NCBI GenBank assembly: GCA_023548195.1
Contig: JAJHZJ010000531.1
Coordinates: 3,582,802-3,646,801 of the forward strand
Source: Bettongia penicillata ogilbyi
Taxonomy: Eukaryota; Chordata; Mammalia; Diprotodontia; Potoroidae
Reading direction: 5' to 3'
Length of the DNA stretch: 64,000 bases
Numbering within the stretch: the stretch's first letter is position 1; each line of letters opens with the position of its first letter. Made by a program: the position numbers and the translations under genes. Shown here one piece after another: positions 32,213 to 42,989 of the stretch. The notes beneath the pieces are model-generated. The model did not search any database. It had not been told where the DNA came from and worked only from the letters and a program-made list of their open reading frames with translations.

Positions 32213-32524
32213 GCTTAAACTATTTTGTTTCTATCTCCTGAACCCTGATGATAACTTCCAGACTATGCCATATAAATATTTAGAAATGAGAAGGAAAAGA
32301 CCCAGATGTACCACTACATAGTTTCTGGAAGTAACATAAGGTTCAGTGCCCTGAAAGCTGGGAAAAACCATATGTGCAACTGGTCAAGAGACAGAGAGTC
32401 TGCGAATGATGACAATCCATAAAAATGTCAATGACCACAGATTATCCATAGTGCCTCTTCCATAGGAGGGAGGACTTAGATGGATTGCAAAGCGTGATCA
32501 AATAATTAAGCTTTTTAGAATTTG

Positions 32525-32925
32525 TATGGCTTTGGAAATTTAATTTAAAGAGATGACAAATATGAAGAATTCAGGGAAACTTGGATTTCAGTGAAGTGAT
32601 ACAGAGGAAAGTAAACAGAAAAAGAATAATAATTTATAAAATGACCACAGTAATATGAAAGATATAACATTGAAAGACTTCAGAACTTGATCAAGGTAGT
32701 GAAAAATAAAATTTCAGAATATTAATAATGAAGGATTCTTCCTACCTCTTCCCAGGGGTCAACTAGAGGTGCAACATGAGGAAGATATTTTCTGACCCAA
32801 TCATTGTGTTGCCCTATTTTTGCTTGACTATATTTGTTTGACGCAAGGGAGGTCTCTATTTGGGTGCAAAGTGATAATGATGTATTAAAGAGAAAAAGAA
32901 AAAAGTTATCTTTTTAAAAAAAATA
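32525..32925 (+). mobile_element. L1 3' end (older subfamily)
   Basis: gaaagtaaacagaaaaagaa, aatgaccacagtaatatgaa, cattgaaagacttcagaact, then ttttgcttgactatatttgt and gacgcaagggaggtc. It is the same 3' UTR as at 20262. Confidence 0.75.
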
Positions 32926-33520
32926 ACTTGTGAACCTGGACTCATGCTATGGCGAGGGTTTTACTCTCTTTAAAGAAATTTGCTGACAGTGGGGGGGGGG
33001 TGGGAATGTCAGTTTCAGGAGAAAACAATGATTTTTTCTCAACTCTTTGAGAATAGTTTCACAATTGAGTCATTCAAGATGTTTAATAGTTGATGGAAAC
33101 AATTGTTCCTATTTGTGTTTTCTTTTATCTTTTGCTCCTGATAAAGTAATTGCTTAATGTTCCTTTCATTAAAGACAAGCAAACCTCCACAAAAAGATCC
33201 CTCCTCCAGCAGCACCATTTCCTCAGTTAAAAATGATTCCCCTGAGCTGCAAAAGCTCAGGGCTCAAACTGTTTGGTTTCATTTAGGCCCTAGGTATAGA
33301 TTAGGGTGAATGGTTTTAAAGGAGCATTGGAGTCAATTGCCTAAAATTGAAGCTAAAGAAGAAATTAATTATACTTTTTTTTTTTACAAGATTGTATTGA
33401 GACAATGAAATACTTTTTTTCCTGTGGTATAGAAGCTTCTCTATCCAGGTTCATTCAGTTCAATCCAAGTGTTTGATGGAAAAATCATTTGTAGAGAAAA
33501 AAAGAAAAGAAAAATAGAGA
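32926..33520. other. Unassigned spacer
   Basis: Contains a poly(G) run at 32990-33000 but no recognised element. Confidence 0.5.
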
Positions 33521-33687
33521 AAGGAAGGAAGGAAGGAAGGAAGGAAGGAAGGAAGGAAGGAAGGAAGGAAGGAAGGAAGGAAGGAAGGAAGGAAGGAAGG
33601 AAGGAAGGAAGGAAGGAAGGAAGGAAGGAAGGAAGGAAGGAAGGAAGGAAGGAAGGAAGGAAGGAAGGAAGGAAGGAAGGAAGGAAG
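33521..33687 (+). repeat. (GGAA)n microsatellite, about 42 units
   Basis: An uninterrupted 167-bp run of AAGG. The frames it opens on both strands (FLPS and KEGR repeats) are artefacts. GGAA is the ETS-family core site, so a long array can bind ETS factors in vertebrate genomes; no such role is shown here. Confidence 0.99.
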
Positions 33688-33752
33688 TTCATTGTTTAGA
33701 TAGGGAAAAAAGCTAGCAGGAAGAAAAAAAGAATAAAATTTCTAGCACCAAG

Positions 33753-34082
33753 CTAGTGCCCCAGACATACATAACAGAAGAAAGTCCCCCAGTCACAGAC
33801 CAAACAAAACCTACCCTGTCTTCTATCTCTGGGGACGTGACAATGAAGAATTATCCAGGCAACCTCCCTGAGTATCTTCTCTTTGAGTGTGGCCATCAGA
33901 ATGCCTGTTTCATCACAGTGCCAATAAAAGAGTAGCAGCTCAGGTCCAGGTACTTGATTCAAGACAGTCAGTGAAATAGGCAGTTCCACAGGAAAGTGCT
34001 CAAGTCGTACTTGACTTGAGGGGCAGAAATACAAACTTACAAAGCAGTGCATGACAATCCACATGACAAAAAGATTCTTCAT
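33753..34082 (-). other. Unexplained 109-codon frame with a signal-like N-terminus
   Basis: The minus-strand frame starts MKNLFVMWIVMHCFVSLYFC, which resembles a secretory signal (basic residue followed by a hydrophobic stretch). It continues without a stop for 109 codons in unique sequence. A canonical-looking splice donor (CAG/GTAGGT) follows codon 89 in phase 0, and another (GTAAGT) lies after codon 14. No family was recognised, no partner exon was found, the start context is weak (C at -3), and chance frames of this length exist elsewhere in the window. It is listed as a candidate only. Confidence 0.2.
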
Positions 34083-34492
34083 TTGACAAGATTTACTGTA
34101 GGACTCTCTTAAACTGCCTCTCTGCTACTGCTGTGTTAAAAATCATACATGATTTATTTTAAAATGCAATGTATACACAATCTTGTAATAATTAACACTG
34201 ATAGTGGTTCTCATGCATATTAAGGATTGCAAAGTATTTTACATATTTTTTTCTTTTAATCCATAGTGATGCATTTATTCTCTAAAGTGAGGCACAGATA
34301 GAGACAAGTAAAAGAGGGATTACGAGTGTGAGAATGGAAGGAAGTTTCTGAAACAAGGAAGACAAGAAATATTTTAAAGCATGGAAACAGAGAAGTGGTC
34401 AATAGACATCTAGACCCAGCTAGAACCCATTTTGGGCAAGGTAAGAAACAATAAATATCTGTGCAAAGAACTGGTGATAAAATGAAATAAAA
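34083..34492. other. Unassigned spacer
   Basis: No feature recognised. Confidence 0.5.
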
Positions 34493-34645
34493 CAGTTTTT
34501 CAACTGTATCTGATTCATCCTGACTCCATATGGAGTTTTCTTGCAAAGGTTACTTGAGTGGTTTGCCACTTCCTCTCCAGTAGATTAAAGGAAACAGAAG
34601 TTAAGTGACTTGCTTAGGGTCACACAGCTAGTGAATGTCTAAGAG
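34493..34645 (-). mobile_element. MAR1 SINE, diverged
   Basis: atatggagttttcttgcaaa, gtggtttgccacttcctctc and gcttagggtcacacagctag; the head is lost. Confidence 0.88.
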
Positions 34646-34649
34646 AAGC

Positions 34650-35030
34650 AATGAGATTCTGAAGTAGGATGGTGTTTATATAAATGGAGAGAAGAAAACA
34701 AATGGTGAGAAATGTTATGGAGGTAAAATCAACAAGACATGGCAACTGTTAGAATATGGGTGGGGAGGGCAATGGAAAGTATCAAGGATGATTCCAAGGC
34801 TGTAAACCTGTGAGACTGAAGATAGTGGTATCCTTAATAGAGATAGGAAAATTAAAAGGAGGGATGGCTTTAAGTGAAAATATAATGAGTTTTGCTTTAG
34901 ACATGTCAAATTTGAAATATTTATAAGGTATTTTTGTCCATCAATGCAGTTGATACTCTGAGAGCATGTTTCCAATAAGGAAAGGAAGAAAGAAAGCAAA
35001 GAATGGAGACTTCAAAATTCAAAAGATCCA
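34650..35030 (-). mobile_element. L2 LINE, ORF2 C-terminal region
   Basis: The minus strand encodes NLTCLKQNSLYFHLKP, FLSLLRIPLSSV and SLGIILDTF, matching the L2 ORF2 order N-S-KTELI-FPPK ... NLGVILD. A 94-codon frame (34999-34715) is still open here. Confidence 0.78.
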
Positions 35031-35048
35031 AATAAACCCATGAATTAT

Positions 35049-35465
35049 TGAGAGAGAAGGAGAGCAGAGGAGAGGAGAGAAGAGCAGAGGAGAGGAGAAG
35101 AGAGGAGAGGAGAGGAGAGGAGAGGAGAGGAGAGGAGAGGAGAGGAGAGGAGAGGAGAGGAGAGGAGAGGAGAGGAGAGGAGAGGAGAGGAGAGGAGAGG
35201 AGAGGAGAGGAGAGGAGAGGAGAGGAGAGGAGAGATGAGAAAGGAGGGAGGGAGGGAAAAGGAAGGGAAGAGAGGGAAAGTGGGGAGGAGAGAGGAGACT
35301 GAGGAGGGGAGAGGAGAGGAGAGGAGAGGAGAGGAGAGGAGAGGAGAGGAGAGGAGAGGAGAGGAGAGGAGAGGAGAGGAGAGGAGAGGAGAGGAGAGGA
35401 GAGGAGAGGAGAGGAGAGGAGAGGAGAGGAGAGGAGAGGAGAGGAGAGGAGGGGAGAGGAAAAGA
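35049..35465 (+). repeat. (AGAGG)n pentanucleotide tract
   Basis: Two nearly pure AGAGG blocks (about 35100-35234 and 35306-35450) are separated by a 70-bp purine-rich spacer. The longest frame in the window's minus strand (221 codons, 35586-34921) is mostly translation of this repeat into LLSSP units. Confidence 0.99.
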
Positions 35466-35939
35466 AAGGAAATTGCTCAATATTTTTAATGAAAGATCTG
35501 GGAAATAGAAGTGTCAGAGGAAATATGTGAGTACAAATGTCTGTTGGCACAGGGTTCTGGGTCACTGTCATGCAGCAGTGACACATCTAAAATGTGGATG
35601 GAGTTATAAAACTTTCAGTGCTAGAAACCCAGAATATGTCCTGTCTTGTCTTATATCAGGGCTGAGTATTTTCTACATGAAAAAATTTTCTGTCACAGTG
35701 TAACCTGAAGTCACATATGACATATGGCTCGGTGGAAGGTGGTCATCCAATTGTGTGGTAGCAGCCTTTCTTCAAAGTAAATCTTATATCTCTGAGAACA
35801 CACAATTTTAGAAAAAATAGAGAAGGGGAGGATTTAGAAACTGAATATTCAATTTAAAATTAGAAAAGTAAACCTTAAGCAGAAAAGACAAAATCTTGAC
35901 AATTATAGGAGAAACATTCTTATGTATATGAGTCTCTTT
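35466..35939. other. Unassigned spacer
   Basis: Nothing recognised. Confidence 0.5.
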
Positions 35940-36735
35940 TATCTCTTTAGTGGATAGACCTTATAGAAATATTGCTTTGTCCATGAGTATGCACAATTTA
36001 GAGACTAGTCCAAATTGCTTCCCAGAATGGTTGGAACAATTCAAACTTTGTCAGCTATGCACTAATGTTCTTGTTTTCCCAATATCTGCCATTTCCTTTT
36101 TTTCCCTCAACTTTGTCAATCTAACAAATGTGAGGTGAAATCTGAGAGGTGCTTTAACGTGCATTTCACTATTAGTGATTTTTCATAGGTAGATAGAGAT
36201 GGAAAAGATAGTTTGGATTTCTTCCTCTGAAAACTATCTATTCATATTCTTTGACTTTTTAGCAACTGAGGAATGGTTCTTATTCTGATAAATTTGAATC
36301 AGTTATTGGAAATCTTCCTGGAAATGAGACCTTTATCAGAGAAATTTGCTGCTAAGATTTTTTCCCAGTTTGCCTTTTCCCTTCTAATTTTAGCCATATT
36401 GGTTTTGTTTTCACAAAAACTTTTTGATTTTATGTAAATAAAATTATTAATTTTTTCTTCTGTTACTCTCTTTCCTTTGTCATCCTTGAACTCTTCCTCT
36501 AGTCATAGATTTGAAAGACAATTCCAGCCTTGTCCTTCTTATTTGTTTATCATATACCTTCTACATCAAAGTTATATATCCATGTGGTTTGAGGTGTTGG
36601 ACTGACTATAATTTCTGCTCAACTTCTTTCCAGTTCTCCTATTTTTGCCAAATAATGAATGATTACCTCAATGGGTTACAAAGTAAGAAGAAAATTAGGG
36701 TATTGAGATCGTTTAGTTTCTAAGTTGCTTTCTGG
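35940..36735 (-). mobile_element. L1 ORF2 fragment
   Basis: Plus-strand words of reversed L1 ORF2: cccagaatggttggaacaat, aatgtgaggtgaaatctgag, ttattggaaatcttcctgga, gacctttatcagagaaattt, ttttcccagtttgccttttc and ttccagttctcctatttttg. Confidence 0.85.
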
Positions 36736-37504
36736 AATCCTCATTTTGTTTAAAAGGAATAAAATAAATTCAAAACTACAAAAAAAACTTACATAATATT
36801 TTTAGTTTCTCTTCAACCTAATACCAGACTTTCTAAGACCCTGTAACTTAAGATTCATTTCTTTCCCTTGCCCCAAACACCTTCTACAAGAAGAATGTGG
36901 TAGAACCTATATGTACTCCATCACCCAATATATAGTTTTTCCCCTAAAAAGTGAGGAAAATGTCCGAGACATCAAAGGGGTTAAAACTCAAAGTCTGGAT
37001 GTGCCATGAAAGAAGAGGACACATGAAAAGTTCATGTCCCTTAAACTTGTTGAATGTCTCACTGTTGCGCAATTTACCGCACTCTGCTGGCAATATGTTT
37101 CTCTATTGGGAGTTGAGGGGTACAGCTACCTGGACCGAGCTCTCTCTGTGCTGGACATACTTTCCATGCTATGGCTAAGTAAACTTTCTTTTCTTAGTTT
37201 TAGATAATTTACAATATCTCATTTTGTTCTAGTTTTTAACATAAACTACCAAACCATCTGAGTCAGACCTGGCCTAAAACCAACAATAATACAATGGCCA
37301 AATGCTTTGCATCAAGGAGAAAAGAAACAAGTAGGGTGATAAAATACAAACTCAGTAATCAGCTGTGCACAACCAAAAGTTGTCTGTTTTTGATATTGAA
37401 AGAGAACAGAACTCTGGAGAAATTTCAGGGAAGTCAAAGTTCTTCATAGTTTCCTTCTTTCCTTGGTAGTAATCCAATGTACTTAACTCCAAGTTGTGTA
37501 AGTG
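36736..37504. other. Unassigned spacer, possible LTR-like segment
   Basis: At about 37130-37200 ctatggctaagtaaactttc followed by a T-rich tail looks like an R-U5 segment with a variant polyadenylation signal, but boundaries are not visible. Confidence 0.3.
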
Positions 37505-37712
37505 CAATGAGAAGAACACTGAACATGGAGACCAAGGGCCTGGGGGAAGGGCATTGAACTTGGAAAGGAAAGGCCTGGTTTCAAATTCAGTTCAGCCACT
37601 TTTTGCCAACGTGCTTTGGGCACTGAGTTCCTCATCCATAAAATAAAGGACCAAGTAAGCTCTAAGATACCCTTCCAAGCTCTAAACCCATAATCCTAAG
37701 ATTCTATGACCT
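37505..37712 (+). mobile_element. MIR3 (Ther-2-like) SINE
   Basis: cctggtttcaaattcagttc, tttgggcactgagttcctca and ttccaagctctaaacccata, then aatcctaagattctatg. Confidence 0.85.
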
Positions 37713-37774
37713 TCATGGTACAGTTGTCTTTAATAAGATCTCTGCAAGAATCATTAAGTGAATAGTGTAGAAGC

Positions 37775-38037
37775 AAAGGGCAGCTAGGTGGTTACAGCGG
37801 TTTGGGTACTAGGGCTGAAGTCAGGAAGACTCTTCTTTATTAGTTCGAATCTGGCCTCAGACACTTACCAGCTGTGTGACCCTGGACAAATCACTTAACT
37901 CTGCCTCAGTTTCCTCATCTGTAAAAATGAGCTGGAGAAGGAAATGATGAACCACTCTAGTATCTCTATCAAGAAAACCCCAAATGAGGTCATGAAGAGT
38001 CGGACACAACTGAAACTACTAAACAACAGTAATAATG
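37775..38037 (+). mobile_element. MAR1 SINE, near full length
   Basis: gggcagctaggtggttacag, agctgtgtgaccctggacaa, cctcagtttcctcatctgta, gagctggagaaggaaatgat and gaagagtcggacacaactga, ending actaaacaacag. Confidence 0.97.
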
Positions 38038-38040
38038 AAA

Positions 38041-39361
38041 GGGCACACTTGATTGGTCTTTGACATTAACAAAAGAACAAAAATAGGCAATATCCCTGAT
38101 GGAGACAAGATGAGAGAGGGGAGTCAGGAATTGTTCAGATGGAGAAACTTGGGAATTCTTTCAGAGGGCTGGAATACATACTCAGGACTCTTTGCATGTT
38201 GAAGTAAGTGTTGCAGTCATTAGTTTTAGGTTAGACATGCCCAATCTAAATAAAGAATGCCCTTCCTTCCTCTGCTTAAGTATTACCAAGCTTTAACCCT
38301 GACATCATTTGCCTACAAGGCTGACAGTATCTTCTGAGTGAGGCAGAAATTAAGAGGACATGCACACACATCCACCTGGGAAGCTGGTTTCAGTTTTTAA
38401 ACCGTTTTAACCTGATTGACATATGGTGAGATATTGTATCAAGTGACATTAGGCAACTCAGAGCCCAAAGTCCATAACAGTATTTGATATAGATTAAAAC
38501 TCTGTCACTCAAAAGATTCAAACTAAAATAAACAATAATCTTTAGTAAGTTCTCAAGCAGAAATTTACCAAAGCAAAAACAACTGGCCATCAACAAAGGT
38601 TTCTGATCTAGGACATATGCTAAAACATCAATGGACAAGGGAATTCCAAACCTTAGGAGAAGAGGAGGACATGGAAATTTTGGGCAATTCTGTGGGGTTT
38701 TTTAATATGAAAATGATATTTTTATAATTTCATTTAATTTTTTTTAATTTTGATATTTAAATTTTTTATTTTAATTTTGATGTCTTTTTTTTTAGAAGAC
38801 CTAAAGGATGACTTAAATAATTAGATTAAAAATAGAATTTCAGGCTGCAACATCATCAATTATCATGAGACAACTTTATGAAAGAAGGAAGTGCTTAAAC
38901 TACTCTACCTCCTCTGGAACAGGAGCCATGTGAAAAATGTTACATGCTTGCTAAGTGTTCTTTATGGTTCCAAGATAAAAGGATCATAAAACACAAGGCT
39001 GAATGTGCACTGACAGCAGTAGATCATTCTAAATTTCCCTTTAGCTGCTGTAAAGCTCTGCTCTTCATCTTATTCCTTTTCCATTCCTTGATATTTCCTC
39101 TACTCCCTGTTTTCTTCTCAAGTTCAAAACTATCCCTTTCTCTTTCTCTATTCCCAACACACATGATGAATAATATGCTAATGGATCCAGCCCTATATAT
39201 CATTGGACTAAATTGTTATGGCAGCAGTACAGAATCTAAGAGTTCATGTACATGTGACAGGAAAGCTACCCAGCCCTAAACATCTCCTATCTCAGTGCTT
39301 TAATTTTCACCATTATTGATCAGTTCTTTTGGTTTAAGGGATTGCTGTCTCTATGTCCTCC
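38041..39361. other. Unassigned spacer
   Basis: Contains an AT-rich stretch at 38700-38790 but no recognised element or exon. The 111-codon frame at 38944-39279 has no domain signature. Confidence 0.5.
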
Positions 39362-39505
39362 CTTTGAGGTATAGTAGATACGGTAGTAGACTTGGAGTCT
39401 AGAAGACTTGATTTCAAATCCTTTTCTTATTAACTTTGTCATCCTATGCAAGCCACTTTCCTCTCTGTTGTTTCCTTATCTGTAAAAGGTATAGGACTCA
39501 ATGAT
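39362..39505 (+). mobile_element. MIR-family SINE
   Basis: agtagacttggagtctagaa, gacttgatttcaaatccttt and gcaagccactttcctctctg. Confidence 0.75.
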
Positions 39506-39507
39506 AC

Positions 39508-39574
39508 TATTTGAACTCGGGAGGATGAGTCTTATTGACTTCAGGCTGGGCTCTCTATCTGTTGCACACCTAGC
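39508..39574 (-). mobile_element. SINE head fragment (MAR1/WSINE type)
   Basis: tatttgaactcgggaggatg, tattgacttcaggctgggct and gttgcacacctagctcc, a reversed head only. Confidence 0.6.
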
Positions 39575-39700
39575 TCCCTGTGACTTTCAATATGTCACAC
39601 TTAATCTCTCTCAACCTCAGTTTCCTCAGCTGCAAATTGAGGACATTGGAATGTATCAAACTCCTATTCTACCTCTAAATCTGAGATCCATCCACTATGA
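39575..39700 (+). mobile_element. MIR3 (Ther-2-like) SINE
   Basis: cctcagtttcctcagctgca, aattgaggacattggaatgt and acctctaaatctgagatcc. Confidence 0.7.
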
Positions 39701-39914
39701 AGATAACACACATGTTCTTTTATGAACAAGAGCTGAATTCTGGATTGTGGGGGTGAGGTCCACTGAGTCAGACATACTCTCTTGCTTCCTCCTTCTTGAG
39801 ACCAGTGTCAGACATCTGAGAGAATCCTACAGCTGCAATAAAGAGTCTGTATAACGGAAGGAAATGAGTTAAGCTGCCTGATTTAGGCTTGCATGAAATC
39901 CATGCCACTGGTAT

Positions 39915-40170
39915 TTTTAATACCTACCCAATGAATCTTCCTAAAATTTCACTTTCATCACTTCACGTACCTCACTTTTTGGCTCAAAACCATTAAAAGT
40001 TTCCCTGCTGTCTACAGGATAAAACATCGACTCCTTAACCTGGCTCTCAGAACCTTCCACAATCTCAATATATCTCTCTGGTACTGCATCACTGTTCCTC
40101 TCTACAAATCATCAGCTGAAACAAGTCTTATCTTCTCCTTGTTCCCTGAATGCACTGCCCACATTCATAA
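39915..40170 (+). mobile_element. L2 LINE, 3' region
   Basis: tggctcaaaaccattaaaag, tttccctgctgtctacagga, ctccttaacctggctctcag and aaccttccacaatctcaata. Confidence 0.88.
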
Positions 40171-40171
40171 A

Positions 40172-40222
40172 ATCACAGGCTTTAGAACTGAAAAGAAGCT
40201 AGAAATCATCTAAACCCTTTAA
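40172..40222 (-). mobile_element. MIR3 fragment
   Basis: aaatcacaggctttagaact and gaaatcatctaaaccc, a reversed MIR3 tip. Confidence 0.6.
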
Positions 40223-40394
40223 TTTTTTTTCTTTTTTTTTCTGCTGCAACTTTAAGAGCATTAATCAGTGAAATATGTTTTGCCTCTATCAGAATAAATT
40301 GTATTAGACAACTACAAAAAGAAGGGAAGGCAAGTCAGTATATACAATTTTATCCCTCCTTAGCTGCTTCTCTGTTCTCTTCTTCCCTATTTCT

Positions 40395-40524
40395 TTGGTT
40401 TTTTAAATTTTTATTATTTTATTTAACAAGTATTTTTTTTTCTCTCGTACCCCTAAACCCATTGAAAAGAAAAAAGATAACCCTTACAACAAATATTCAT
40501 GGTCAAAATGAATTCCCATACTGG

Positions 40525-40570
<46 letters not shown>

Positions 40571-40970
40571 CTCCACATTTGAAGTCCATCATCTCTCTAT
40601 CAAAAGGTGCATGCCATTGGCCTTCAGAATTCCTAGTTGATCATATCATTGATCAGAGTTTTTAAATCTTTCAAGGTTGCTTTTGTTTGAATGTTATTTT
40701 ACAAATTGTTCTCTTGGTTCCAGTTCATATCACTCTGTGTCATTTCATGTAAGTTTTTCCAAATTTTTCTGAAAGTTCATCTCTTTCACAATAATGGTAT
40801 TCCACCATATCCATATGCCATAATTTGTTCCTTATTGCTCTTGTGATGTTCCTAGTCTACCATCAACCTTTGTACTGAGGATGAAACTATTGCATGGTTC
40901 ATATTACTCTGAACCAGTTACACAAAGTCCCTCAAATTGAGAAACAAAGATTTTTCTCTTCTTTCAATGA
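40395..40970 (-). mobile_element. L1 3' end (older subfamily)
   Basis: Reversed 3' UTR and ORF2 tip: accccattgaaaag-like (aacccattgaaaagaaaaaa), cattggccttcagaattcct, tcatatcattgatcagagtt, tgttctcttggttccagttc, tcactctgtgtcatttcatg and ataatggtattccaccatat. A (GT)n run has expanded in it. This is the same family as 20262 and 32525. Confidence 0.8.
40526..40568 (+). repeat. (GT)n microsatellite
   Basis: About 21 uninterrupted GT units inside the L1 3' UTR. Confidence 0.98.
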
Positions 40971-41151
40971 GGCTTCTGAACACTTTCCTTGTCTATCATA
41001 GATCCAACCCTTGGAGTGTATACATAGGTGAAGCTAGTAGAGTATCTGCTTCCAAGGAGATTCACATCTTCCAGAAAAGATCCACCAGAGATCATAAAGC
41101 TCAATTCATTTCAATCATTTACTAAGAACCTGGAGAAGGATTGGGGAAGGG

Positions 41152-41364
41152 GTATAGAAGCATTTACATAGTACTTACTTTGTGCTTAACACTGTGCTAA
41201 GCACTTTACAAATACAGTCGCATTCAATACTCACAACAACTCTGCAAGGTAAGGGCTGTTATTACTCCATTTTATAGTTGAGGAATCTCACGTTAAGTGA
41301 CTTGCCCAGAGCCTCGTAGCAAGGAAGTATCTGAGGCTAAATTTGAATTCAGGTCTCCCTGGGA
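41152..41364 (-). mobile_element. MIR (Ther-1) SINE
   Basis: ctttgtgcttaacactgtgc, taagcactttacaaatacag, caatactcacaacaactctg and tgaattcaggtctccct. Confidence 0.93.
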
Positions 41365-41592
41365 CAGCTAGGTGGTACAGTGGATACAGTGCCAAGCCTA
41401 GAGGAAAACTAATCTTTCTGAATTCAGATCTAGCCTCAGACACATATTAGCTGTGTGACCCTGGGCAAGTCACTTCACTCTCACCTGTAAAATCAGCTGG
41501 AGAAGGAAATGGCAAACCACTCCAGTATCTTTGCCAACAGAACCCCAAATGAGGTCATGAAGAGTTGACACAACTCAACAACAACAGTGACA
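41363..41592 (+). mobile_element. MAR1 SINE
   Basis: gggacagctaggtggtacag, agctgtgtgaccctgggcaa, agctggagaaggaaatggca, aaccactccagtatctttgc and a tail gagttgacacaactcaacaa. Confidence 0.96.
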
Positions 41593-41595
41593 ATA

Positions 41596-41690
41596 GGTAT
41601 CAGGTACTAGGCACTAGAGATAAAAGATAAAAGACAGTTCTTGCCCTCAAACAGCTTACTTTCTAACAAGAGAATAGCGGTGTAGCCTGT
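41596..41690 (-). mobile_element. L2 LINE, 3' tip
   Basis: aggtactaggcactagagat, aaaagacagttcttgccctc and aaacagcttactttctaa. Confidence 0.75.
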
Positions 41691-42889
41691 TTACATTTCC
41701 CATTCTCCACATTTCAAGCCCTCAATACCTTTTATAACAATTCCAACTCAGGATGTCCTAATCACTGAGATTTATGATCTCCATATGAGTTTAACCACAG
41801 CATGAGAAAGGAATTTTCTCAATTGATGAGAGTTAACAAAGTGTCCATTAAAAATACAACCTAGTATATCTGTTTTCCCCTACCATTTACATAAGAAAAG
41901 TCCCATTATTTAATGCAGTATCTTGTGTTAATCCACCTTATCCCTAATGAAGCCTCATCTGGCCTTTGGAGTTCCTTCACACATGAAAAGTTATCTTCTG
42001 GGTTTACTCAGAGAACAAAGAAATGTGCTGATAAGTAGGTGCCAATATAAATGACATCCCCAATTATATTTTCTGCAATTAGTTTATTTCCTGCACTAAC
42101 CATCTTAGGTTTCGCAAACCATGTACCACATGATTTGCGTGGAAACAAAAGTTCAATCATTGCTTATACTACTATGGTTCTTGTTCATGTCTTTTCTTAT
42201 ACTCATAGAGCTCTACCCAGTATGCTGGGAGAGGGGTCTCCCACTTAGTGAAGTACTTGGGATGTCCTTCAGTTATCACTCACCATGTGAGGGATCTCAT
42301 GTGTTCATAGCTTCCATCTCACCTTGTGGTAAGCCCATCTTGCTTTCTAATCATGCATTTCTCTGATGACATTCTTTATACTCCTTCTCCATAATTTCTG
42401 GTTTGCAATATAGAATAACTTGCTCCTACCTTTTATACACCTCTTCAGTAAATTCTGAACAATACTTATTTTTAATTTGTCTGAGACTAGGGTTCCGTGA
42501 CTTGTAGCCATACAATACCAGCAATAAAATATTTGTATTTTAAAAGCTGAGTCTTTGTTTCAGGTAGAAGTTTAGGGACATAAAAGGAACTGCTATTTTC
42601 CAAAAATACTCAGCCCTCCTATTTAATTATGAGCCCAACTTATTTTCCATTTATAGGGCCTTGTCAAGATTTCTATACCATTAAACAAACGCTATAGGTT
42701 GTGAAACACAAAATATACACAAAGTAAATATAAAGTAATTTTCAGGGGAATGGTCTGTGATAATATCATCCATGAGAATGAATAATTTTCAAGGGAGAGA
42801 AGAGAGAGAAAGAAGATGACAGGGTCCATGAGAGGGGCCTTAGGGCATGTCCAGTGAAGTCAGGAAAAATAATAATGATCCAGCAAAGG
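41691..42889. other. Unassigned spacer
   Basis: No repeat or exon recognised in about 1.2 kb. Confidence 0.5.
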
Positions 42890-42985
42890 AAGCACAGGGA
42901 GAGGAAGCAAGTATTTATTAAATACCTGCTATGTGCCAGGCACTGTAGTAAATGCTTGACAAATATTACCACATTTGATAAGACA
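42890..42985 (-). mobile_element. MIR/L2 tip
   Basis: gtatttattaaatacctgct, atgtgccaggcactgtagta and aatgcttgacaaatattacc. Confidence 0.75.
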
Positions 42986-42989
42986 CTGA

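Noticed and set aside
33441..33699. Frames made of FLPS or KEGR repeats
   Set aside because: Direct translations of the GGAA microsatellite.
34921..35586. 221-codon minus-strand frame and overlapping 153-codon frame
   Set aside because: Mostly translation of the AGAGG tract into LLSSP units; low complexity, no gene.
39760..39870. Possible LTR end with an AATAAA near 39838
   Set aside because: Too short and without boundaries or repeats; a chance polyadenylation word is equally likely.
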